Translations under genes and position numbers: made by a program
Assembly (NCBI GenBank): GCA_022340805.1
Contig: JAJDNF010000047.1
Coordinates: 1 to 64,000, forward strand
Direction: 5' to 3'
From: Chromatiaceae bacterium
GTDB taxonomy: Bacteria; Pseudomonadota; Gammaproteobacteria; Chromatiales; Chromatiaceae
DNA: 64,000 nt
In this document: positions 8,027 to 16,693 of the stretch, piece after piece
How the letters are laid out: the number at the start of each line of letters is the position of its first letter
Numbering within the stretch: the first letter of the stretch is position 1
The notes under the pieces: generated by a model
Told to the model about the DNA's origin: nothing
Seen by the model: only the letters and a program-made list of their open reading frames with translations
The model's database searches: none

Positions 8027-11000
8027 CTATACGCTGGTTTGCCGCGTCCCGCCCAGCAGGCGTCGGATATCCGACCAGATCTCATGCAGTGCAGGGATCA
8101 ATAGCAGCACCACGAAGGTCGAGGCCATGGTGCCGAAACTCAGCGCGATCGCCATCGGTACCAGAAACAGTGCCTGTGTCGAGCCTTCGAACAGCATCGG
8201 GAACAGCCCGGCGGTGGTGGTCAGCGAGGTCAGTACGATCGGGCGAAAGCGGCTGTGTGCCGCCAGCATGAGCGCCCTTTCCGGTTCGCTGTCGATGAGT
8301 TCGTTGTAGCGCAGGGTCAGGACCAGCGCGCCATTCACCACCAGCCCGCCGAGCGCGATCATGCCGAACACGCTGACGGAGCTGAGCTCGAAGCCCATCA
8401 GTACGTGTCCAGCCACTGCGGCGGCCACCGAGTACGGGATCGTCAGCATGATGATCACTGCCTGCGCGTAACTGCGGAACAGCGCCGCGGTCAACGCAAA
8501 GATGGCCAGGGATGCCCAGAGCAGGCCGCGCAATATGCCGTCCAGGGCCTGGTTGCGGTCGCGCCGGCCGCCGGTGAATTTCCAGTCCAGGCCGGGATAG
8601 CGGGCCAGCAGGGCTGGCATCACGTCGTCTTCGAGCACCGCGCGGATGCGTCGCTCCTTGGCGCTGGCTTTGTCAAAACTGGCCGTCACGGTCAGGGTGC
8701 GTTTGCCGTCCTCGCGCGAGATGCCGCTGTAGGCATTGCCTTCGTGGAAGGTCGCGGCACTGGACAGTGGGATCTCAATCCCGTCACGACCGCGCAGAAT
8801 GAAGTTACTGATGTCCTGGACCGACAGGCGCTCGGCGCGCGGCAGGCGGACCATGACCTTCAGTTCATAGCCGTCGCGGAGCAGGCGCAGTGCCTCCGCG
8901 CCATAGAATGCATTGCGCACCTGGCGGCCGAGGTCTGCCTCGGTCAGTCCAACGGCACGCCCCTGCGGTGTAAGGGTGAAGCCGATCTGGCGCTTGCCTT
9001 CGCCGATCCCGTCGGCGATATCGACCAAGCCATTGAATTCGTCCAGCCGCTCCGCCAGCTCGCGCGCCGCGGTCTCCAGCACCGCCGTGGAGGCGTGCGA
9101 AAGGTTGATGCGCAGTCCCTGGTTGCCGCCCGGGCCGACCAGGTACTCGAAGAACAGGGACTTGGCCTCCGGCAGGTCGCCGATCTCATCGCGCCACACG
9201 CGGGTGAAGTCCTCCTGCGTGAACGGCCGTTGATCGTCCGGCACCAGGTAGACGTTGATGTCGCCGCTGGTCGCCTTGCTGTGCGTGAACCAGCTCTCGA
9301 CGTGCCGGCTGCGTTCACCAAGCCGGTCGGCCGCGCGCAGCGCCGCCGCCTCGATGCGACGGACCACTGCCAGCGTCTCCTTGACCGAGGAGTCGTAAGG
9401 CATGTTCAGCTCGGCATCGACGCGGTTACCGGGTATCTGCGGGTTCCAGACCAGATCGATCCGCCCAGACTGGTACCACGCGACCGTCAGCGCCAGCAGG
9501 CCGGTGAAGATCAGCGCGGTGAGATAACGCTCGCGGATCGCAACCTCGAGCAGGCGCATATAGGGGCCGTTGCGCAGGCGGTCGAGGCTGTCGGCCACCG
9601 CACTATGAAACCGTTTTACGCGGCGGAAGCGGCCGACAAAGCCGCGCCAGCCACTTGCCTGCTCATGCCATTCCGCATTGAGGTGTGACGGTAGGATGAA
9701 CAACGCCTCTACCAGCGAGACGCCAAACACGACGCTGGCGACGATCGGCAGGTCGCGCAGGAACTGGCCGGTGACCCCCGGCACGAAGATCAGCGGAATG
9801 AAGGCGATGATGTTCGTCCCGACCGCGTACAGCACCGGCACCACCATCTCGCTGACGCCGTCGCGCACCGCGCGACCGATCGGCACCCCCTGTTGCTGCT
9901 TGGTGTGGATGTTCTCGCCGACGATGATCGCGTCGTCGACCACGATGCCCAGGGTCAGGATGAACGCGAACATCGAGATCATGTTCAGGGTGACGTCGAT
10001 CTCGGGCAGTATCGTGAAGGCGCCGGTGAACACGACCGGGATCGATACCGCCACCCAGAAGGCCAGTCGCGGGTTGAGAAACAGGCCGAGCAGCAGGATC
10101 ACCAGCGCCAGGCCCATCGCGCCGTTCTTCAGCAGGATCGCACTGCGCTCTGCATAGCGCTCGGAGCGGTCGTTATGAACACTGACGCTGACGGTTTCCG
10201 GCAACTCCGTGTTCAGTTCCTCGACCAGCGCGCGCACCCGCTCGGCCAGTTCGATCGGCCGCTGCCTCTCGGTCTGATAGATATCCATGCGCAGGCCCGG
10301 GCGGCCGTTGAATTCGAAGCGCTGCCAGCTCTCCACGAATCCGTCGGTCAGCGTGGCGACGTCGCCCAGGAAGATGCGCGAACCGTCATCCAGCACCTTG
10401 ATCGGGATGTTGGCGAACTCGTTGGCCCGCACCCGACGGCCTTCTGTGCGCAGCAGGATGTCGCCGTCCATCGTCTGGATACGGCCGGCCGGTACATCGC
10501 GTGCCGCGTCGCGCACCGCCAGCGCGACATCCGACAGGGTCAGGTCTAGTGCACGCAAGCTCTCCTGGGTGATCTGGATGCTGATCTGCGGCGCCTGGCG
10601 GCCGACTACGCTGACCTCCGATATGCCCGGCATGGCCAGCAGCTGGCGGCGGATCCGTTCGCTCAGTGCGAACAGGTGTTCGGCCGGCAGTACGCTGGCG
10701 ATCGCGATGCTGATCACGTAATAGCTGCGCTCGCGCAATTCGACGCGCGCTGGTTCGGCATCATCCGGAAACGAGGTTATGCGCGACACGGCATTGCGGA
10801 TGTTCTGCAGGACCTTGCCGGGATCGGCGTCGTCGGTCAGTTCGGCAATCACCGTGCCGGATCCCTCGTTCGCTGAAGACACGATGCTGCGGATGCCGTT
10901 CATGCCGGTGAGTTCCTTCTCGACCGCGAGTACGATGCCCTCCTCGACCTCCTTGGGGCTCGCGCCGGGGTAGGAAACCCTCACGCTGATCGACGCCAGG

Positions 11001-11143
11001 TTGAAGTCCGGCGTGATCTCCTGGCGGATGTCGCTGAAGCCGAGGAATCCGCCGAGCAGCAATCCAAGCATCAGCAGGTTGGCAGCAACCGGATTGCCGG
11101 CCATCCAGCGGATCAGCGCGAAGCGCGGGGTGCGTTCAGTCAT
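8027..11143 (-). CDS. RND-family efflux pump, inner-membrane transporter
   Basis: This 1038-residue protein is a proton-driven AcrB/MexB-like transporter. The first transmembrane helix is at about residues 17-36, followed by the porter motif region (SYPGASPKEVEEGIV), a central membrane cluster with GIVVDDAIIVGENI carrying the paired Asp residues of the proton relay, a second periplasmic domain, and a final membrane cluster. The reading frame extends to 11386, but MTERTPRFALIRW at 11143 is the natural start; it overlaps the end of the adaptor gene by eight bases. With the adaptor and outer-membrane genes it forms a complete tripartite exporter. Substrate unknown; the sequence is closer to the general multidrug group than to the CusA metal group as far as I can see. 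Confidence 0.93.
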   Translation of the reverse strand: MTERTPRFALIRWMAGNPVAANLLMLGLLLGGFLGFSDIRQEITPDFNLASISVRVSYPGASPKEVEEGIVLAVEKELTGMNGIRSIVSSANEGSGTVIAELTDDADPGKVLQNIRNAVSRITSFPDDAEPARVELRERSYYVISIAIASVLPAEHLFALSERIRRQLLAMPGISEVSVVGRQAPQISIQITQESLRALDLTLSDVALAVRDAARDVPAGRIQTMDGDILLRTEGRRVRANEFANIPIKVLDDGSRIFLGDVATLTDGFVESWQRFEFNGRPGLRMDIYQTERQRPIELAERVRALVEELNTELPETVSVSVHNDRSERYAERSAILLKNGAMGLALVILLLGLFLNPRLAFWVAVSIPVVFTGAFTILPEIDVTLNMISMFAFILTLGIVVDDAIIVGENIHTKQQQGVPIGRAVRDGVSEMVVPVLYAVGTNIIAFIPLIFVPGVTGQFLRDLPIVASVVFGVSLVEALFILPSHLNAEWHEQASGWRGFVGRFRRVKRFHSAVADSLDRLRNGPYMRLLEVAIRERYLTALIFTGLLALTVAWYQSGRIDLVWNPQIPGNRVDAELNMPYDSSVKETLAVVRRIEAAALRAADRLGERSRHVESWFTHSKATSGDINVYLVPDDQRPFTQEDFTRVWRDEIGDLPEAKSLFFEYLVGPGGNQGLRINLSHASTAVLETAARELAERLDEFNGLVDIADGIGEGKRQIGFTLTPQGRAVGLTEADLGRQVRNAFYGAEALRLLRDGYELKVMVRLPRAERLSVQDISNFILRGRDGIEIPLSSAATFHEGNAYSGISREDGKRTLTVTASFDKASAKERRIRAVLEDDVMPALLARYPGLDWKFTGGRRDRNQALDGILRGLLWASLAIFALTAALFRSYAQAVIIMLTIPYSVAAAVAGHVLMGFELSSVSVFGMIALGGLVVNGALVLTLRYNELIDSEPERALMLAAHSRFRPIVLTSLTTTAGLFPMLFEGSTQALFLVPMAIALSFGTMASTFVVLLLIPALHEIWSDIRRLLGGTRQTSV

Positions 11144-12332
11144 GCGCAGCCGGTTCTGCCTGCATCGCCAGCGCGCGGCCGCTGTCCGGGTCGACGCGGC
11201 GACTGCGCACTCTGGCGCCCGGCAGCATTCCCTCGATTCGGCTGACGACGATCCGGTCGCCGGCGCGCAGCGTGTCCTTGGCCAGCAAGAGATTCTGCGC
11301 GGACTCCCAGACCACCTCGGCGTCGCGCACCTGCAGCAGCTCGTCCGCGTCGACCACCCAGATGCGGCCATTGTCGCGTACTGCACGACGCGGTACCGCG
11401 ATCGACTGTGGCATCTCTCCGGCCGCGATCTCGGCCTTTACATAACTGCCCAGCAGCAGGCGCCGGGCCGCGTCAGGCGTGACCTGCACGGCCGCGATCA
11501 GGCCCGCGAGCCGCGAACCGGATGCCAGGTCGGCGCGTACCCGCACTACCTCGCCGTCGAACGCGCCGGCCTCGCTGCGCACGATCACGCGCGACCCCGG
11601 GGAATCACCGCTGCGCGCGTTTACGTGCTGCACCAGATAGGGTTGGGTGCGCAACTCGACCCAGTATTGGTCTGCGCGGGTGACGCGGCCGATCAGCTCA
11701 CGCGCCGCAACGACCTCGCCGGCGATCCGCGTGCGTTCCAGTACCACCACGTCGAACGGCAGGGTCAGGCGCGTACGCGCCAGGTCCAACTGGGCGCGCT
11801 GTAGCCGGATCTCCGCGGCCGCGAGCTCGGCCTCTACCTGGTTCAGTTGCGGTCTGCGCAGCGCCAGTGCCGATGACGAGGGATCGACCTTGACCGAACC
11901 CTGCAGGGCCTGCAGTTCCTCGCGTGCGACCACGCGCCGGCCGCGTTCGAGCGCGATCGACGCACGCGCCTTGGCGACGTCCGCCTCGGCCGCGCTCACT
12001 GCCAGGCGGTAGTCGTCCTGTTCGATGTGAACGATGGTGCTGCCGGCGGGTATGCGGCCGCCCGGCTCGAAATCGGCATGCAGTTCGACGATCTTACCGC
12101 CGACCTGGGGGCGGATCTCGAGTTCGTAGGCGCTGGTGACCGGGCCTGCGGCCTCCAGTGTCAGCGGATGATCGTGCGGCGTGGAATCGATCACGTCGAC
12201 CAGCGGTGTGGGTACGGGCGGGCGTTCGCGCTTGCTCTGTGGACCGGTCTCCACGAGCTGCCAGGCGACCAGCGCGAAGGCGCCGGCGACCAGCAGCAGG
12301 ACCAGGCTGCGGGCGGCCGTCGCCGGCTTCAT
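11136..12332 (-). CDS. RND efflux periplasmic adaptor (membrane fusion protein)
   Basis: The 398-residue adaptor links the inner-membrane pump to the outer-membrane channel. It begins with an uncleaved-type or signal helix (residues 8-26), then a biotinyl-lipoyl-like half (RPQVGGKIVELHADFEPGG), an alpha-helical hairpin with many Ala/Glu/Arg residues, the second lipoyl half, a beta-barrel, and a membrane-proximal domain. Its ATG at 12332 overlaps the outer-membrane gene stop as ATGA and its own end overlaps the pump start, so all three genes are translationally coupled. Confidence 0.92.
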   Translation of the reverse strand: MKPATAARSLVLLLVAGAFALVAWQLVETGPQSKRERPPVPTPLVDVIDSTPHDHPLTLEAAGPVTSAYELEIRPQVGGKIVELHADFEPGGRIPAGSTIVHIEQDDYRLAVSAAEADVAKARASIALERGRRVVAREELQALQGSVKVDPSSSALALRRPQLNQVEAELAAAEIRLQRAQLDLARTRLTLPFDVVVLERTRIAGEVVAARELIGRVTRADQYWVELRTQPYLVQHVNARSGDSPGSRVIVRSEAGAFDGEVVRVRADLASGSRLAGLIAAVQVTPDAARRLLLGSYVKAEIAAGEMPQSIAVPRRAVRDNGRIWVVDADELLQVRDAEVVWESAQNLLLAKDTLRAGDRIVVSRIEGMLPGARVRSRRVDPDSGRALAMQAEPAAHD

Positions 12333-13696
12333 GCCTGGTCCTCCGCTAGCGGGCTGCCCAGGGCGCGATGCAGTCGCACCCGGGTGCGCGCCAGGTCGGC
12401 CTGCAGCGCGAGCCGGTCGCGCTGTTGCTGCTGCATGCCGCGCAGCGCCTCGAGCACCGGCAAGTAATCGCTGACCCCCTGCTCATAGCGCCGCTGTGCA
12501 GCTATCAACAGGGCCTGGGCGTTGTCCAGGCGCTGCTCCGAAAGGTTGATCTGTTCGCGCAGACTGGCCTCCTCGTGGATCAGGTTGTCGACCTCGATGA
12601 CCGCGGCCAACCAGTCTGACAGGTATTGCTGGCCGGCGGCCACCAGTCGCGCGCGACGCTCGGCGGCAATCTCCAGTTTGCTCCCACTGTCGAACAGCGT
12701 CAGTGCGCCATCCAGCGCAACGCCGAGTATCGTGCTGACATCGCCGGACAGGGCGCGCGTCAGGGCCACGCCGGATAGCTGCAGCGTCGGCCACCGATCG
12801 GCCAGTGCTGCGGCGAAGCGCGCGTCTGCTGCCGCGAGACGGGCACGAGAGGCGCGCAGCGCAGGGCGTCGCTCGAGCAGATCGATCGGTACTACGGTAT
12901 CGAATAAACCGGATACCTGGGGAAGCGGCTCTACCAGCAATGGGCTTGCCAGATTCGGCGTGCGCGCGCCGATCAGGCGCAGCTGATTCGCGGCGCGCAA
13001 CTCGTCGAGCTGGGCGAGCGGCAGCTGTTGGCGCAGCGCGGCGAGTTGATCACGCTGCTGCAGCACGTCGACGCTCGATACGAGGCCCTGGGTGAAGCGC
13101 AGTTCAATCAGGTGTAGCAGGGTCGCGGCCAGATCGATCTGTCGCAGCAGCAGCGCCTGCCTGCGGCTTGCCTCGGCGCCGTCGATCAGCGCGATCAGGT
13201 AATCGCGCGCAAGGTCGGAGCGCAGCCTTGCGGCGTCGGCGCTGCTCGCGCGCAAGGCCTGGCGGGCCGCATCGGTGCGTCTCGCCAGTGCACCGCTGAC
13301 GTCGATCGGCAGGCCGCCGTCCATACCCAGGAAACGGCCGTCCGTCGACCTGTCGGCGGCATGCTGCACGCTGGCACCGGCACTGAGCTCGAGCCGCGGG
13401 CCCGCGTCGGCCTGCGACTGCCGCCATAGCGCGCGTGCGGCATCCACGTCGGCCGCGGCCTTGTGCAAGTCCGGGTTGGCTGCCAGGTCGTGCTCGAGCG
13501 CCGTATACACCGGCTCCGGGACTGCCCGATGCCACCAGTCCGGTTGCGCTGCAGTGGCGGAATCGGCTCCGGAAGCGGGCAGCGTGGCGCTGAAGGCCGC
13601 ACTCGCATTCATGGATGGCGGCGCCGGGTGGTCCAGTACAGTCATGCAGCCGCCGACCACGAACGCCGAGGCGAGCAATGCGGGGCGCAACAGCAA
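12329..13696 (-). CDS. RND efflux outer-membrane factor, TolC/OprM-like lipoprotein
   Basis: This outer-membrane channel has the two repeated coiled-coil/beta regions of the OEP family and a lipobox VVGGC close to the N-terminus, so it should be lipidated like OprM. The open frame extends to 14260, but that part lies over the TauE gene and has shadow-like composition. The preferred start is a TTG at 13696, giving MLLRPALLASAFVVGGC and a 455-residue product; GGAG lies about ten bases upstream. The start is the uncertain part. It is the first gene of the efflux operon and couples to the adaptor by a four-base overlap. Confidence 0.85.
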   Translation of the reverse strand: MLLRPALLASAFVVGGCMTVLDHPAPPSMNASAAFSATLPASGADSATAAQPDWWHRAVPEPVYTALEHDLAANPDLHKAAADVDAARALWRQSQADAGPRLELSAGASVQHAADRSTDGRFLGMDGGLPIDVSGALARRTDAARQALRASSADAARLRSDLARDYLIALIDGAEASRRQALLLRQIDLAATLLHLIELRFTQGLVSSVDVLQQRDQLAALRQQLPLAQLDELRAANQLRLIGARTPNLASPLLVEPLPQVSGLFDTVVPIDLLERRPALRASRARLAAADARFAAALADRWPTLQLSGVALTRALSGDVSTILGVALDGALTLFDSGSKLEIAAERRARLVAAGQQYLSDWLAAVIEVDNLIHEEASLREQINLSEQRLDNAQALLIAAQRRYEQGVSDYLPVLEALRGMQQQQRDRLALQADLARTRVRLHRALGSPLAEDQA

Positions 13697-13806
13697 CTCA
13701 GGAGTTCTCCGGGTGAGGCACCTTGTCTGGTCCTGTCGAACGACCGCGGCCCGGTCGCGCCGGCCCGCATCGGCATGGTTTGCGCAGCGGTGTGGCTGCA
13801 CGGAGT

Positions 13807-14553
13807 TCAGAGGAACAACAGTTTGATGATAAAGGCTGTTAGGGCCAAGTAAAGCACCCGGCGGATCAGGGCCTCGCCATGCGCGACCGTGGTGTGCGCG
13901 CCCAGCCAGCCGCCGATCGAGTTGCCGACCGCCAGGCCGATGCCGGTCCACCACAGCAATTCCAGCCGCGAGGCGAACACCGCCAGCGCGACGATCGTGA
14001 ACACCAGGACTACGAACACCTTGTGCATGTTCACGCGCACCAGGTCCAGGCCCATCACCCGGTGCAGGATCGGCATCAGCACGAAGCCGACGCCGATCTG
14101 GATGAAGCCGCCCCAGAAACCCGCGCCGACCATCAGCAGGTGACCGAGCCACAGGTTTTTTGGCTCCGCGTCGCCACCGACTGGCTTGACCTTGTCCTGG
14201 CCGGTCGCCATCAGCACCATCACAGCGACCATGACCAGCGCGAGCACACGGTCGAACCACACGCCGTCCAGGTGCACGCCGACCGACGCGCCACCCAGTG
14301 CCCCCAAGGCGGCGGCCGCGGACAGACTCACGCTCAGGCGAAAGTCGGAAAAACCGCGCCTGCGGAAGGTGTTCACCGCCGTGATGTTCTGGGCCAGGAT
14401 CGCGATCCGGTTGGTGCCATTGGCGACCGGGCCCGGCACACCCATGAACAGCATGATTGGGACCGTAAGCAGGGAACCGCCTCCGGCCATGACGTTGAGC
14501 CAGCCCGCCATTACCCCGACCAGCCCGAGTACAAAGATCTGCCAGATTTCCAC
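13807..14553 (-). CDS. TauE/SafE (TSUP) family membrane permease
   Basis: A 248-residue polytopic protein with about eight hydrophobic segments and the two TSUP repeats: an N-terminal GWLNVMAGGGSLLTVP and a C-terminal VGNSIGGWLGAHTTV motif, each ending in an invariant glycine-rich turn. Family members move sulfite, sulfoacetate, taurine breakdown products or related organosulfur anions across the inner membrane. The 110-bp gap before the efflux operon makes it uncertain whether they are co-transcribed. Family firm; substrate not determinable here. Confidence 0.88.
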   Translation of the reverse strand: MEIWQIFVLGLVGVMAGWLNVMAGGGSLLTVPIMLFMGVPGPVANGTNRIAILAQNITAVNTFRRRGFSDFRLSVSLSAAAALGALGGASVGVHLDGVWFDRVLALVMVAVMVLMATGQDKVKPVGGDAEPKNLWLGHLLMVGAGFWGGFIQIGVGFVLMPILHRVMGLDLVRVNMHKVFVVLVFTIVALAVFASRLELLWWTGIGLAVGNSIGGWLGAHTTVAHGEALIRRVLYLALTAFIIKLLFL

Positions 14554-14652
14554 GGTTGCGGACCCCGATTGAGCGGCGAGCGAAGGGCCGATTTAGTCAG
14601 ACCCCGGCGGCCCTGGCAATCCGTGCGGAATTGCCGGGCGCCGTTACAGAAA

Positions 14653-14729
14653 TGGTGCCCCCGAGAGGATTCGAACCTCTGGCCTCACCCTTAGGAGGGG
14701 TGCGCTCTATCCAACTGAGCTACGAGGGC
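14653..14729 (-). tRNA. tRNA-Arg (anticodon CCU)
   Basis: The minus strand folds as a full cloverleaf. The acceptor stem is GCCCTCG/CGGGGGC, the D-loop region reads AGCTCAGTTGGATAGAG, the anticodon stem CACCC/GGGTG holds loop CTCCTAA with anticodon CCT, and the T-arm contains GGTTCGAATCC. The 3' CCA is encoded. This tRNA reads the rare AGG arginine codon. It stands alone between the TSUP gene and the flagellar cluster. Confidence 0.97.
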
Positions 14730-14931
14730 AGGGCGGGTTGACCGACCTGCTGAGGCGGCCGCGCGCGGCGCCATGGGTCGGTCGGCGGAATTCTAACCTG
14801 ATGTGGCCGGCGCTGTAACGGCGTGCCAGTGTCCGGCAGTCGCAGTGGCGCGCTGGCTGGAGCTTGTACAGAGTGGTCTGACCCGGATTGCCGGACGCGC
14901 ATGTTGCGTGGGGGCGGGTCGGATGGGTCTA

Positions 14932-15408
14932 TCAGACCTTGCCCAGCGAGTAGCTGGCTGCGGCGCCCTTGCGGCGCAGGCCGCTGTAGGTGTCGTCCAT
15001 GGCCGCCCGGCCGGTGAGGATACCCAGCGCGGTGCGCGTCGCACGCTGACCCTGCATCGCCAGCTGTGCGTTGCGGTCATTCAGGTCGGCGACGATCTTC
15101 GCCAGCCGGGCCAGTTCGGTCCAGTCGCGATCCAGCGCGGGATCGCCGAGCATTTCGACGAGTCGCTCGCCGCCCTCGAGACCGGCCTCCAGGCCCGCCG
15201 TCTTCTGCATGCGATCGCGCGCCTGCACGCTGGGGGCGAGCTGTTTCAACAGGGCGAGTTTGTCCTGCACGACCTGGTTTAGGAGGTCCGGATCCCTGCC
15301 GCTCAATGCCGTCTGTTCTTGCTGCAACAAGGCCTCGAGCTCTTGCAGGCCATGCAGGCTGGCCTGCAGGGTGGCACTGAAAGTCTTGATCAGCTGGCCG
15401 CGATCCAT
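14932..15408 (-). CDS. flgN: Flagellar export chaperone FlgN
   Basis: This 158-residue, almost entirely helical protein has the FlgN pattern: leucine/glutamine heptads in residues 8-35 (LIKTFSATLQASLHGLQELE), a middle helix, and a C-terminal region ending YSGLRRKGAAASYSLGKV. FlgN guards the hook-filament junction proteins FlgK and FlgL before export. It lies four bases behind flgM in the same direction and is probably driven by the sigma-28 promoter upstream of flgM. The low sequence conservation of the family makes gene order the strongest support. Confidence 0.88.
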   Translation of the reverse strand: MDRGQLIKTFSATLQASLHGLQELEALLQQEQTALSGRDPDLLNQVVQDKLALLKQLAPSVQARDRMQKTAGLEAGLEGGERLVEMLGDPALDRDWTELARLAKIVADLNDRNAQLAMQGQRATRTALGILTGRAAMDDTYSGLRRKGAAASYSLGKV

Positions 15409-15412
15409 GCGC

Positions 15413-15745
15413 TTACGGCGCCCGGCCCAGGCCGGCCTCGAAGGTCAGCAGCTTGTCGGCGACGCGTACCGGCTCGACCTGGAAGGAACCGGTGGCCAGC
15501 GTGCGCTGCACATCCTGGACCCGCTGCGTGTCCACGACCGGCAGATTGGCAATCTCGGCCTCTAGTGCCTGCAGTTGCGCGGCCTGGTTGGAGAGCTGCA
15601 ATTTGTCGCCGCCCGCCGCGGCAGTCTTGCTGCCCGCAGCGGCTTGCGCTGAGTTGCCGGCGGGCGCGGCGGTCGTCTGCGATTTGCCGGCCTCGATCGC
15701 CTCGTGCGCCGGCCGGCCGCTGTTGCCGTTGATCTCAATGCCCAT
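15413..15745 (-). CDS. flgM: Anti-sigma-28 factor FlgM
   Basis: FlgM binds FliA (sigma-28) until the hook is complete and is then exported. The 110-residue product has the expected disordered, Ala/Gly/Gln-rich N-terminal half and a C-terminal helical sigma-binding half (LQALEAEIANLPVVD, then RVADKLLTFEAGL). A GTG at 15754 is possible, but the ATG at 15745 with AAGGTG about ten bases upstream gives the typical MGIEING start. A good sigma-28 promoter lies at 15779-15805. Confidence 0.92.
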   Translation of the reverse strand: MGIEINGNSGRPAHEAIEAGKSQTTAAPAGNSAQAAAGSKTAAAGGDKLQLSNQAAQLQALEAEIANLPVVDTQRVQDVQRTLATGSFQVEPVRVADKLLTFEAGLGRAP

Positions 15746-15778
15746 TTCGGTCACACCTTTGCTTGTTGTACGACCACG

Positions 15779-15805
15779 TTATCGTCCGACTTTTGACGGA
15801 CTTTA
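15779..15805 (-). promoter_or_regulatory. Sigma-28 (FliA) promoter of flgM-flgN
   Basis: On the minus strand TAAAGTCC and GACGATAA are separated by exactly 11 bases, close to the consensus TAAAGTTT-N11-GCCGATAA (13 of 16 positions). The predicted transcript starts about 27 bases before the flgM ATG, which makes flgM a late, FliA-dependent gene, as in other gammaproteobacteria. Confidence 0.82.
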
Positions 15806-15879
15806 CGCAGCCAGCGTAAGTTGTGAAATTCATTCCGAAATAAATCGTTTCGGCAGTAATTCGGCGGGCCGTCCGGCGC

Positions 15880-16593
15880 TCAGTTGAGGACCTCGATCAC
15901 GCCGCTGCCGGTCACCGTCCCGGTTACCACGCGTCCGGAGTCGATGTTCTTGACCCGGATCCGGTCGCCACGCCCGCCGTCCGCCATCGCCTCGCCGCGC
16001 ATCGTCACCCGCAAACCGTCCAGGTTCGCGATGATCTCGACATGGCTGCCGCGCTTGATCAGTTTCGCGCGCTGCAGCAGGCCGGCGTGCAGCGCCGTCC
16101 CGGCCGGGATGTCGCGCTTGCTGCGCAGCCCGACCACATCCTCGACGCGGGTGAAGTACGCCTTGCGCAGTCTGGAGGTGTCGACCTCGCGCACTGTCAG
16201 GTCGCCGGCCTGCACCGCCTGTCCGCGTACTACCGGGTGGCTGCTGACCACGACATCGTTCAGTACGGCAACGGATATCGGCACGTAGATCTTCCAGGGT
16301 TTGCTGCCATTGCAGCGCACGCCGACCATGCCGCGGCCGCCGCTCAGTGAATTGGGAGAGTCGTAGGTTTCCAGCATCTTGTCGCAGGCCGCGAGCCGCA
16401 AGCGGCTGTCGAGGCGGCCAACCGTCACCTCTACCCGCCCGGGCATGTCGTCGCCGAGGGCGAGGGCGTGCTGTTCGGCGGCTGCACGGATATTGTCGTG
16501 CGGCTCGATGGGATATTCCTCGGCGAGGGCCGGGCACGCGGCAAAGGCCAGCAGCATGGCGAGGGCGTCAGTTTTTCGTCGTATCGATTTCAT
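15880..16593 (-). CDS. flgA: Flagellar P-ring assembly chaperone FlgA
   Basis: This periplasmic chaperone is needed for polymerising FlgI into the P ring. The ATG at 16593 gives MKSIRRKTDALAMLLAFAAC followed by PALA, a good Sec signal peptide ending near residue 23. The remainder has the SAF-like and C-terminal FlgA domains, with RGQAVQAGDLTVREVD and the near-terminal NIDSGRVVTGTV. A TTG at 16602 is in frame but lies upstream of the predicted transcript start. A near-consensus sigma-54 element at 16605-16620 would place the start of transcription within a few bases of the ATG. Confidence 0.92.
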   Translation of the reverse strand: MKSIRRKTDALAMLLAFAACPALAEEYPIEPHDNIRAAAEQHALALGDDMPGRVEVTVGRLDSRLRLAACDKMLETYDSPNSLSGGRGMVGVRCNGSKPWKIYVPISVAVLNDVVVSSHPVVRGQAVQAGDLTVREVDTSRLRKAYFTRVEDVVGLRSKRDIPAGTALHAGLLQRAKLIKRGSHVEIIANLDGLRVTMRGEAMADGGRGDRIRVKNIDSGRVVTGTVTGSGVIEVLN

Positions 16594-16604
16594 GCCCAAC
16601 AAAA

Positions 16605-16620
16605 AGCAAGCTTCGTGCCG
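16605..16620 (-). promoter_or_regulatory. Sigma-54 promoter of flgA
   Basis: The minus strand reads CGGCACGAAGCTTGCT, matching TGGCACG-N4-TTGCT at nearly every position with the -24 GG and -12 GC twelve bases apart. Transcription is predicted to begin near 16594, next to the flgA ATG at 16593, leaving almost no leader. Confidence 0.72.
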
Positions 16621-16630
16621 GGCATCGGCT

Positions 16631-16657
16631 TAAAGCTTGCACTTCCCAGGCCGCTAC
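16631..16657 (+). promoter_or_regulatory. Sigma-28 (FliA) promoter of cheV
   Basis: TAAAGCTT at 16631-16638 and GCCGCTAC at 16650-16657 are separated by exactly 11 bases (13 of 16 consensus positions). This predicts a start near 16664, about 30 bases before the cheV ATG. It sits back to back with the sigma-54 element of flgA. Confidence 0.75.
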
Positions 16658-16693
16658 GCCACTCATCTCATTGACCAGGCGGCGGAGAAACAG

